In this document: positions 26,677 through 34,970 of the stretch, in pieces
Layout of the letters: each line of letters begins with the position of its first letter
Position numbering within the stretch: position 1 is the first letter of the stretch
Translations under genes and position numbers: made by a program
From: CAZPEV01 sp964585635
Lineage (GTDB): Bacteria; Zixibacteria; MSB-5A5; GN15; JAAZOE01
Assembly (NCBI GenBank): GCA_964585635.1
Contig: CAZPEV010000005.1
Location: 1 to 47,502, forward strand
DNA: 47,502 nucleotides
Direction of reading: 5' to 3'
The notes under the pieces: model-generated
What the model was told of the DNA's origin: nothing
Database searches by the model: none
The model's input: the letters and a program-made list of their open reading frames with translations, nothing else

Positions 26677-27731
26677 TGGAACCGATTCGCCGTCGTCTGA
26701 TCAGTTTGGCGTTCCTGGCCTGCCTGGCCGCCGGCGTTGCCCTTGGCTATCCGCCGGCCACGTTGACCATCCCGTCCAGTACTCTCATCTTCTCCCATGC
26801 CAAGCATGTCAGCGAGGGGGGAATCGAGTGTTCCGTCTGTCATGCCGCCGCCGACAGCAGCCGCCTTTCCCAGGACAAGCTGTATCCGACCATGGATGTC
26901 TGCGGGGAATGTCATGATGTCAGCAACGACAAGGAATGCGGCCTTTGTCACCGGAATCCAAATGAGCCGACAGCGTCACCCAATCCCGAACGAGCGGTCA
27001 TCTTCAGTCACCAGGCACATATCAAGAAAAAGACGGCTTGTACGCGCTGCCACGATGGCGTCGGCGGCAGCACCGGGCCGGACCCCTCCCATATGCCGAC
27101 CATGAGTCTCTGCCTCGATTGCCATGATGGAACCACGGCCGGCAACCAATGTGCCCTGTGCCATGGCCGGCAGTTGTCCCTGGCCGACATTCATCCGCCT
27201 GGGTGGCGTCATGCCCATGGCGACCGGGCGGCCCTTGATCGTGACTGGTGCGCCGGTTGCCATCGCCAGGAGAGGTTCTGTCTCGATTGTCACCGGGGTG
27301 ACAACAACCTCGGCAGCATCCACGACCTGAATTACGCCTTCACGCATGGGCTGGATGCCAACAGCAAGGAAGCCGATTGCGCCCGTTGTCATGATCGAAA
27401 GACCTTCTGCGTCGGCTGCCACGAGAGCGAGAATCGGATTCCGCTGCTGCATTCGTCGGCCGGTTGGCTGGCCAATCATGGCCGTGCCGCCCGCAACGAC
27501 GTCGAAAGCTGCGCCTCGTGCCATGAGGCCGATTCCCCGACCTGCGCCCGCGCCGGTTGCCACCGGGACGCCGATGGTATCCGGGGGACCGATCCGCCGA
27601 TACACCCGGCCGGCCTGAACCAGTTTGAATCTCACGGCCCATGGCATACCGACGACGGCTACTTCTGCTATCAATGTCACACCCGCACCGGCCAGGCCGG
27701 AGTCGGATTCTGCGGATACTGTCATGATTAG
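26673..27731 (+). CDS. Periplasmic multihaem c-type cytochrome (14 haem motifs)
   Basis: 352 residues with an N-terminal export signal (LISLAFLACLAAGVALG). It has thirteen CxxCH motifs (first CSVCH, last CGYCH) and one CxxxxCH (CARAGCH), so about one haem per 25 residues. Additional His residues (FSHAKH, FSHQAH) are typical distal ligands. No lipobox or C-terminal anchor is seen, so it is placed in the periplasm. The start overlaps the stop of the barrel gene, giving strict translational coupling. Density and context match the MtrA/OmaB/ExtA type, which carries electrons through a barrel across the outer membrane. The donor in the inner membrane is not in this window. ATG at 26676 is an equally possible start. 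Confidence 0.9.
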   Translation: MMEPIRRRLISLAFLACLAAGVALGYPPATLTIPSSTLIFSHAKHVSEGGIECSVCHAAADSSRLSQDKLYPTMDVCGECHDVSNDKECGLCHRNPNEPTASPNPERAVIFSHQAHIKKKTACTRCHDGVGGSTGPDPSHMPTMSLCLDCHDGTTAGNQCALCHGRQLSLADIHPPGWRHAHGDRAALDRDWCAGCHRQERFCLDCHRGDNNLGSIHDLNYAFTHGLDANSKEADCARCHDRKTFCVGCHESENRIPLLHSSAGWLANHGRAARNDVESCASCHEADSPTCARAGCHRDADGIRGTDPPIHPAGLNQFESHGPWHTDDGYFCYQCHTRTGQAGVGFCGYCHD

Positions 27732-27758
27732 CCCAGAGCCGGCATAGTGGAGTCGTTC

Positions 27759-29258
27759 ATGTCGCCAAAGCCTCGTACATCTCAACCAGGGGCCGCCCTG
27801 CCGATCTGCCTGCTGATTATTCTGGCGATGTTATCGGGATGCAGCGACAAAAGAGCCGTACCGACCCTTCCCGGCGCTCATCCCGACAGCTGGATGGACA
27901 AGAGTTCGCCCGATTTTCACGGCCAGGTTGTCCAGAGCAGCGGGTCGGCCGGCTGCGCCGTCTGCCACGGCCAGGACTGGCTCGGCGGCAAGGTCGGTGT
28001 TTCCTGCGCCGACTGCCACCAGGGGCATACCGGCGTCTGCATCCTCTGCCATGGCGGCGTCGATAACAACACTGGAGCGCCGCCGCTGGGTTTGCGCGGC
28101 GAGACGGCCGACACAACTATTGCCGTCGGCGCGCATACTGCTCATTTAAGCGGTTCCGAGGATTCCATCAGCGTCGGAATCGCCTGTGGTTCCTGCCACT
28201 ATGTTCCCGTCTTTGTCGCCGATCCGCGGCATATCGACCGTTCGGGCGGGGTCGGACATCAGCCGGTCGATTCTGTCGCCGAAATTACTTGGCAAGGGAT
28301 CGCCGATGGCGGCGGCGCGGCCTGGAATAGATCGACCCGGTCCTGCACCGGAACCTATTGCCACGGTAATTTCGACGGCGGCAATCGATCCAACGCCCCG
28401 GTCTGGACCGCTTCCAGCCAGGCCCACTGCGGTTCCTGCCATGACATCGGCATTACTCCCGCGGAATTGCAGTGGAAGCACGCCTTTCATGTCGGCACGG
28501 CCGGGCTGGCCTGTGCCGACTGCCATGCCGGTGTCGTGGATACATTGCTGACCATCGTCGGCCGCGCGCTTCATATCAACGGTGAGGTCAATTTCCAGGT
28601 CCGCGACACTGCCCGCTGTTCCCCCTGCCATAGCCCCAACCCGGCCGCCTGTGTCCTTTGCCACGGCGGGATTGACAACCAGACCGGCGCGCCGCCCCGT
28701 GGACTGCATGGGGAAACGGCCGCCAGCCAGTTGGCGGTGGGAGCCCATACGGGCCATCTGGAGAGCGGATATATCTCCGACGGTGTCCCCTGCGCCGAGT
28801 GCCATCTGGTGCCGGCCACGGTGGCCAGTCCGGGACATTTCGACGCCGACTCCATAGCGGAAATTACCTGGGGGACGCTGGCGGGGAGCGCCTCACAATG
28901 GAATCGTGGCACTGCCACCTGCCGCCAGACATACTGCCACGGGAATTTCTCCGGCGGCTATGCCGGCAATGCGCCGATCTGGACCGCGCCCGGCCAGGCG
29001 GCCTGCGGATCGTGTCATGACGACGGCACCAACCCGAATGATTTGGGGGGCAGGCATGAGAAACATGTGACCGAAGAGCATTTCGGCTGCGACCAATGCC
29101 ATGCCGCCACGGTTGACCTGCAACTTAATATCATTGGCAAGAGCCGCCATATTGACGGCCGGAGGGACGTCGTCTTTTTGAACGGTCAGGGCAGCTACGC
29201 CAATGGAACCTGCTCCAATTTGGGTGAGGGCTGCCACGGAAGCGAGAGTTGGTACTGA
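27759..29258 (+). CDS. Outer-membrane multihaem lipoprotein cytochrome (CxxxxCH...CxxCH family)
   Basis: 499 residues. ATG 27759 (GGAG 6 bases upstream) gives a lipoprotein signal with lipobox MLSGC (Cys 28). It has eleven CxxCH and two CxxxxCH motifs (CTGTYCH, CRQTYCH), plus a C-terminal CxxxxxxCH of doubtful haem capacity. The CxxxxCHGNF...P.W...CGSCH unit is the signature of the Geobacter CxxxxCH/CxxCH cytochrome family (TIGR01904 as I recall it). The protein is an internal duplication: a module with GGVDNNTGAPPLGLRGE...TYCHGNF...CGSCH recurs with GGIDNQTGAPPRGLHGE...TYCHGNF...CGSCH. It follows the periplasmic cytochrome by 27 bases. It is likely exposed at the cell surface as the terminal donor to, or acceptor from, extracellular partners. 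Confidence 0.9.
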   Translation: MSPKPRTSQPGAALPICLLIILAMLSGCSDKRAVPTLPGAHPDSWMDKSSPDFHGQVVQSSGSAGCAVCHGQDWLGGKVGVSCADCHQGHTGVCILCHGGVDNNTGAPPLGLRGETADTTIAVGAHTAHLSGSEDSISVGIACGSCHYVPVFVADPRHIDRSGGVGHQPVDSVAEITWQGIADGGGAAWNRSTRSCTGTYCHGNFDGGNRSNAPVWTASSQAHCGSCHDIGITPAELQWKHAFHVGTAGLACADCHAGVVDTLLTIVGRALHINGEVNFQVRDTARCSPCHSPNPAACVLCHGGIDNQTGAPPRGLHGETAASQLAVGAHTGHLESGYISDGVPCAECHLVPATVASPGHFDADSIAEITWGTLAGSASQWNRGTATCRQTYCHGNFSGGYAGNAPIWTAPGQAACGSCHDDGTNPNDLGGRHEKHVTEEHFGCDQCHAATVDLQLNIIGKSRHIDGRRDVVFLNGQGSYANGTCSNLGEGCHGSESWY

Positions 29259-29286
29259 CTCGGGCCGATAGACGGCGGGGTGGAGA

Positions 29287-29643
29287 TCAGGAAGTCAGGA
29301 GCTTTTCCGTCTCCGGGTTGAACAGCACCCAGAGCGCATAGATTCCCAAAGCCGTGCCCAGGGGAATATGGAAAAGATCCAGGGCGCCCATGATGATCCC
29401 CAAAATCCGCGACCATTTCTTCTTTTGCAGGATTCCCCACCCGGCGATGATTTCCGGTACTCCCCGGACGACCGAAATTCCGGCAATTACCACCGCGATG
29501 GTTATCAGGACGGCGACCAGGTGGCTTTGCGCGGCAATCAGCGCTCCTCCCGCAAATAATAGCATCACGATCATGCCCACCGTGATGAGAAATACGCCGT
29601 GGATGACAAAGAGCACCCCCAAGATCTTCAGATGTTTTTCCAT
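29287..29643 (-). CDS. Small four-TM membrane protein
   Basis: 118 residues with about four hydrophobic segments (LKILGVLFVIHGVFLITVG, AVLITIAVVIAG, IIAGWGILQKKKWSRILGI and GTALGIYALWVLF). AAAGGCG lies upstream of the ATG at 29643. The pattern of two helical hairpins with GIYALWVLF near the end resembles small DUF2127-like or similar integral membrane proteins of unknown function. It converges with the cytochrome operon with only 28 bases between the stops. Confidence 0.65.
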   Translation of the reverse strand: MEKHLKILGVLFVIHGVFLITVGMIVMLLFAGGALIAAQSHLVAVLITIAVVIAGISVVRGVPEIIAGWGILQKKKWSRILGIIMGALDLFHIPLGTALGIYALWVLFNPETEKLLTS

Positions 29644-29876
29644 GGTATCGCCTTTCTGATCGATTCCTCTCTGCGCCGAATATTCGGCAGTATTCTCACA
29701 AGAGATTGGCGGCGTCGCCGTCCCATCTATATACGGGTACCCGGATTGAAAGTTCTACTTTCCCCGGCGCTGTTCGAAAAGGCACCGTCCCTTGCCGACC
29801 ACCGCCCCATATTTAGCGGTTGCCATCTCCGATGTTTCTGCGTAGGATACAGCCCAAGTTCAAGTTACAGTCGCTT

Positions 29877-30689
29877 ATGAACCACGACTTTACGCACGCG
29901 ACGCTCGGGAACACCGGCCTCAGGGTGCATCGGCTCGGCCTTTCGGCCACCTATCGTCCCGGCCGAAAGGCCATCCATAAGGCCTTTGATGCGGGGATCA
30001 ATTTCTTCTTCTGCTTTGGCTTCGACAGCCAGCTTATCAAGGCCTTACGAGAAGCCTCGCCAGGCCGACGGGACGACTATGTCATCGCCACCGGCGCCTA
30101 TAATCTTATCTATGGCCATCAGAGCGTGCGCCGTACCCTGGAAAAGAGGCTGCGTCAGTTGCGCACCGACCACATCGATCTCTTTCTCTTCCTGGGGGTA
30201 TTGAAAGAAAAGGAGTTTCCCGACACGGTCAGGGAAGAGCTGTATCGCTTGCGCCAAGAGGGGAAGGTGCGGAGCGTCGGCATCTCCACGCATGACCGCA
30301 GCTTCGCCGGTCGCCTGGCCGCCGCCGGCGAATTGGACGTCCTGATGATTCGCTACAACGCCGCGCACCGGGGCGCCGAGCAGGACATATTCCCTCATCT
30401 GGAGCGGTACCATCCCGGCCTGGTCAGCTATACCGCCACCCGGTGGCGGTATCTGATCCGCAAGGCGCGCGGCCGGCCCGAAGACCAGCCGATTCCCACT
30501 GCCGGAGACTGCTATCGTTTCGTCCTCTCCAATCCCCACGTGGACGTTTGTCTGACGGCGCCGTCGAATCTGTCACAGCTTGAGGAAAACATCGCCGCCC
30601 TCGGCAACGGCCCCCTGTCCGAGGATGAAATGGCATTCATGCGCCGCTTCGGTGACGTCGTCCATCACACCAAGAAATGGTTTATGTGA
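29877..30689 (+). CDS. Aldo/keto reductase-like protein lacking the catalytic tetrad
   Basis: 270 residues from the ATG at 29877 (MNHDFTHATLGNTGLRVHRLGL), the usual AKR beginning; the frame opens further upstream without a better start. Family landmarks are AFDAGINFF, LRQLRTDHIDLFLFLG, LRQEGKVRSVGISTH and the MIRYNAAHRGAEQDIF core. The active-site positions do not match, however. The Asp and Tyr after GINFF are replaced (FFFCFGF), the Lys of the usual IATK is absent (VIATGAYN), and the His after the DHIDL strand is Leu (LFLFLG). This suggests a non-redox or binding role, or a changed reaction. No strong Shine-Dalgarno is visible. Confidence 0.72.
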   Translation: MNHDFTHATLGNTGLRVHRLGLSATYRPGRKAIHKAFDAGINFFFCFGFDSQLIKALREASPGRRDDYVIATGAYNLIYGHQSVRRTLEKRLRQLRTDHIDLFLFLGVLKEKEFPDTVREELYRLRQEGKVRSVGISTHDRSFAGRLAAAGELDVLMIRYNAAHRGAEQDIFPHLERYHPGLVSYTATRWRYLIRKARGRPEDQPIPTAGDCYRFVLSNPHVDVCLTAPSNLSQLEENIAALGNGPLSEDEMAFMRRFGDVVHHTKKWFM

Positions 30690-30806
30690 AAGGTCGATTC
30701 GGTTAGGGGAGTCTGCCGCGAGGTTCGGCCGTGACCCTGATGCGCCCTCTATGGGCGACGGCCTCATCGTGACGGGCGATTCAATAGACGGCGGTCAAAA
30801 CTCCGC

Positions 30807-30834
30807 TTTACAACCGCGATCTTTTGATTAAATT
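30807..30834 (+). promoter_or_regulatory. Putative promoter of the M28 peptidase gene
   Basis: TTTACA (30807-30812), a 16-base spacer and TAAATT (30829-30834), about 45 bases before the start codon. The -10 sequence is the same as at 12867. Consensus-based only. Confidence 0.35.
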
Positions 30835-30878
30835 AAAGACATACATGCCAATTCGTGGCGAGGAGGGAATTTAACGCC

Positions 30879-33800
30879 ATGCTTAGAATTATCCTTATTC
30901 TATGGCCGTTGCTGTCCGCCTGGTGCGCCGTCGCCGGCGCTGAGAATTTGTACAAAGTCGCCATCCACAGCGAAGCGGACGCCGAAAAGCTTCGTGCCGC
31001 CGAGGTGGCGGCGGTCGTTTCCGTTGACGGCGGTTACCTCGTGCTCGCCGACGATGGCGCCGCGGCCGCCATGAAGGCCTCCGGCCTCGGCCTGGAGCTG
31101 GTGGCAGCCGACGTCGACCGCGAGCGGCTGGCCATGGATCGCCGTTCCGATCGGGCGGAGGATGGCCGCTATCCGCCGGTCTATACCGAGAGGGGGTTGA
31201 AAATCCGCCAGGTTGACGTCGCCTCGCTGCCGGAGTCGCCGGAACGGGCCGACTGGGCGCCCATCCGCGTCGGACAAACGGTGATCAAGTATCACCCGCC
31301 CAGAGTACTCAACCAATGGCTGGCGCTGGAGGATCTTGACCTCGACAGCCTAATCGGCCTTGTGAACCAGGATTCGGTTCAGGCCTATACCCAGGCGCTG
31401 CAGGATTTTGGCGGTCGGCTGACTGGTACGGCGGCTTGCTATGCCGCTCGCGATTGGCTGGCCGCCAAATTTGCCTCCTTCGGATACACCCCGGTCGTGA
31501 TCGACAGCTTCATCGGCTCACAGCTATATGGCTATACTCCGGTGCCCAGCCAGAACGTCATTGCCTACGAGACCGGCACGATCTATCCCACCCGCCAGAT
31601 TATCGTCGGCGCCCACTATGACGCCGTCCCGGGATGCCCCGGGGCCGATGACAACGCTTCAGGAACGGCCGGCGTGCTGGAAATCGCCCGCGTCCTGCGC
31701 CATATTCCCACCGAGGTATCGTTTGTCTTCATCGCCTTCGATTCCGAAGAATCGTGGATGTGGGGATCGTACCACTACGTGGAGGAGGCCGCCTCCCGGG
31801 GGGACGATATCGAATACATGCAAAACCTCGACATGATCGGCTATTATGCCAACAGCGACCAGGCCAATTTGTATCCCGGCCCGCATAAGGAATACGCCGA
31901 GCTGTGGGACCGGCTGTCGGACAGCCTGGTGGGCATTCACGGTCTTGACCAGGGATCCACCGCCTCCGACAACTTGCCCTTCCAGGATTATGGATATGAT
32001 GTCACCTTTGTTCAGGAATATTTCTTTTCGGCCCAGTACCATAAATCGAACGACAATACGTCGTTTCTCAATTTCGACTACATGACCCGCATGATCAAGG
32101 GATCTTTGGCCGAGCTTGTGGTGATCGATGCCGCGCCGCCGGCGATCGCGATCACGTCGGTCCGGGACGTCGGGAACGGACAGTCGCTGTATGTCACCTG
32201 GCAACCCTGGTTGTCAGCGCACAATGATCATTATCGGCTGTACTATAACACCGTACCGGCCACACAGGAAGTATATATCGATATCGACGCGGATAGCTCC
32301 CGCTACTTCCTGCCGGGGTTGACCGAGGGCCAGCAGTACCGCGTCCGCCTGGTCGCCTACGACGACCACGGCCATAGCTCTATCAGCTATACCGATGCCT
32401 TCGGCACCCCCCGCCTGCGGCCGCTTATGCCTCAATCTCTGACCGTTGCTCCCCGCTTTCGCGCCATCGAGCTCGACTGGCAGGATGGCAACACCGAACT
32501 CGACTTCAGCCATTATCAAATCATTCGCGACGGCGTTCTTTTGCCGGCCCATGTCACAGGCACCTCATACACTGACGATGATTTCCTGCTGGGATCCGAT
32601 TTCCATGCCTATCTGGTCGTGGCCGTCGACCAAGACGGGCACGCCTCCGATACCACCGGCGCCCAACAGCGTACGATGCGGGCCGCCACGCTGGATCCGG
32701 GCCATATTCTGGCCATCAACCGTACCAGCAAGACCAGATCCTGCATGGTCAACGAGGTTGTTACCGGCCAATTTCTNNNNNNNNNNCCGGATACGACTTT
32801 GATTACTATTCCGACACCGCCTATGGCAGTTACAGCCGGGCCGATACCCTGCATCTGGTGGATCTGCTCAACTACGAGTTGTTGGTTATCGGCGCCGAAT
32901 CGGGGCGGTCGGATGATCTCGGAAGCGACCCCGGTATCGGCGGCATCCTCGACACCCTGTGCCAATATCTATCGATCGGCGGCAAGATCATTATCATCAG
33001 CCGCTGGGGGGATTTGACGGCTGACTCCACCCGTCTGGCCGATACCGTCTATTTCGAGCAGGGGGCGCCCAATTACGGTTATCTCAGTTATTTCAACATG
33101 GATTACCGCGTGCTGCCTCTCAGCACGTTCACGCCGACACGGGTCAATTCGGATTTGATCGGGGCGTACAGCCTCGATTCGCGCTATCCCGACCTGATCT
33201 GGGACTCGCTGGCCACGCTTGACCATTCTTCCCCCTGGACCGAGGTAACCGGCATTCCCTGTCCGGTTTTCGCCCGCCTGACGGGCGCGCCGCAGGTCAT
33301 CTATACCTATGATTCCCGCGATCAGATGCCCTTCACGGATGGCCAACCGGTCGCCTGGCGGCGTCTTACCGACAGCTACGGATATATCTTTTTCGCCGTG
33401 CCGCTATCATTCATGAAGCGCCCGGCTGCCACAGCCGCTCTGCAGGCGGCCATATCCGAGCTTGCCTCGGAAGGCCCGCCGGCAGCGACGACTATCGAGC
33501 CGGACACTTTGGATATGGTGACCGGCCCGCCCACGGTGGATGTTTTCCTGGGAGATTTCGTACCGGGAAAAGGGGCCGCCGATGTTAATACCGCGACCGT
33601 CAAGATCAACAATGCGGTTGTTCCCGTCGCCGCGACCATTCTTCCCACATATCCGCCGTATGCCGGCCCGGTGCTTCAACTGACGATTCCCACCGATCTC
33701 TTATTTGCCACCTATGGTGTGGTGGCCGGCACGATTACCCGGACATATACCGTGACTTGGAAGTTTTCCGGGGAATCGCGAACCAGGTATGCCGGCGACT

Positions 33801-34027
33801 CGCTAACCCTGATCGGGGAGAGCTTTCTCGCCGGCGATCCCAACGCCGACGGGCTGGTGAACATCGGCGACGCCGTCTTTGTGGTCAACTATGTATTCAA
33901 GGGCGGCCCGAATCCGAATCCGCCGGAGGCCGGCGACGCCAATTGCGACCATGCCATCAACGTGGGTGACGCCGTGTACATCATCAATTATGTTTTCAAA
34001 GGCGGTCCGGCGCCCTGCTATCCGTAG
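30879..34027 (+). CDS. Secreted M28-type zinc aminopeptidase with dockerin-like C-terminus (interrupted by an assembly gap)
   Basis: The ATG at 30879 has AGGAGGG upstream and a signal peptide (cleaved near AVAGAEN). About 1,045 residues once the frame change at the 10-N gap (32777-32786) is allowed for. The M28 catalytic domain (about residues 170-415) shows the co-catalytic zinc ligands GAHYDA, GADDNASGTAG, the catalytic FDSEE, NLDMIG and QYHKSNDN. Next come two fibronectin-III-like segments (about 420-610) and then a domain resembling the surface Gingipain/flavodoxin type (LLNYELLVIGAE, GGKIIIISRWG). The end has two dockerin-like calcium loops (GDPNADGLVNIGDAVFVVNY and GDANCDHAINVGDAVYIINY). 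It is likely an extracellular or surface-bound exopeptidase. Confidence 0.88.
32777..32786. other. Scaffold gap (10 N)
   Basis: A run of 10 N in the M28 peptidase gene. The frame shifts across it; the downstream frame reads GYDFDYYSDTAYGSY immediately after the gap. Confidence 0.98.
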
Positions 34028-34105
34028 CGATATGAATCAAGGCCCGGAAGGTGTTAGTCCCTTGGGAACGAGTACGAGTCATAGATCAGATGTCGATAAT
34101 GTTGG

Positions 34106-34130
34106 GCGCCGCGTTCCACGACCGGCGCCT
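34106..34130. terminator. Weak hairpin between convergent genes
   Basis: A 7-bp stem, GGCGCCG / CGGCGCC, with an 11-base loop, between the M28 peptidase (+) and purQ (-) stops. There is no T-run, so the assignment is weak. Confidence 0.3.
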
Positions 34131-34179
34131 TCGTTAACCGGCAGCCTCAGTTTTCGCGGCACGTCGATTGGCGGGGGAA

Positions 34180-34956
34180 CTACGAAAAATAGCTCACGGC
34201 ATTCTGAAAGATCCGCAAGCCGAGAGTCACATCGGCTTTTCCTTGCGGGTGATCCGCCTCAGGGGCGAAGCGAAGACGGCTCGAAAAGTATCGCTCGGGA
34301 TGAGGCATCAGGCCAAATACCCGCTTGCTTGAGTCTACCAATCCGGCCACGTGCCCCTGGGAGCCGTTGGGATTTTCCGGGTAACCAGGCTCTCCCTCAC
34401 CAGAGTAGGGGGCATATTGCAGCGCGACCTGGCCACCGGTCAGCAGCCGATCCAGAACCCGGCGATTCTCCGTCACGAGTCGTCCCTCGGCGTGCGCCAC
34501 CGGAAGCCACATCTCCGTGATACCCCGGACGAATATGGAATCGGCGTTGTCGGGCACGCGCAGCCGCACCCAGCGGCATTCGAACTTCAGCGATTCGTTC
34601 CGCTCCAGCGTGACCTTCCCCTCGGCCCCATTGAAGAACCCTAAATGGGCCAACGTCTGGAATCCGTTGCAGATGCCGATAATCAATTTATCCTGCCGGA
34701 CAAATTCCTGCACCAGCTCTTTCAATCCCGTCGCCAGGTAATTGGCCAGGATACGGCCGGCTGCAATGCAGTCGCCGTAGGAAAATCCTCCGGGGAGCGC
34801 CAGGATTTGGTAATCACCATACTTCGCCCTGCTCTCAAAGAGATCATTGATCAGAGCCCGGTCGGCCACGGCGCCGGCTTGTTCCAGGCAGTAGGTGGTT
34901 TCCTCATCGCAATTGGTACCGGGTGCAAAGACGATTAATGCTTTCGGCTTGGCCAC
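34180..34956 (-). CDS. purQ: Phosphoribosylformylglycinamidine synthase, glutaminase subunit PurQ
   Basis: 258 residues, a class I glutamine amidotransferase. The nucleophile Cys is in GICNGFQ and the catalytic His/Glu pair is in MPHPERY. The conserved LPGGFSYGDCIAAGRI and FAPGTNCDEET are present. It supplies ammonia from glutamine to PurL for the fourth step of purine synthesis (FGAR to FGAM), in the cytoplasm. It lies 14 bases downstream of purL on the same strand, so the two form an operon. Length is near the usual 225-265 residues. Confidence 0.96.
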   Translation of the reverse strand: MAKPKALIVFAPGTNCDEETTYCLEQAGAVADRALINDLFESRAKYGDYQILALPGGFSYGDCIAAGRILANYLATGLKELVQEFVRQDKLIIGICNGFQTLAHLGFFNGAEGKVTLERNESLKFECRWVRLRVPDNADSIFVRGITEMWLPVAHAEGRLVTENRRVLDRLLTGGQVALQYAPYSGEGEPGYPENPNGSQGHVAGLVDSSKRVFGLMPHPERYFSSRLRFAPEADHPQGKADVTLGLRIFQNAVSYFS

Positions 34957-34970
34957 GATCGACCTCCAGA

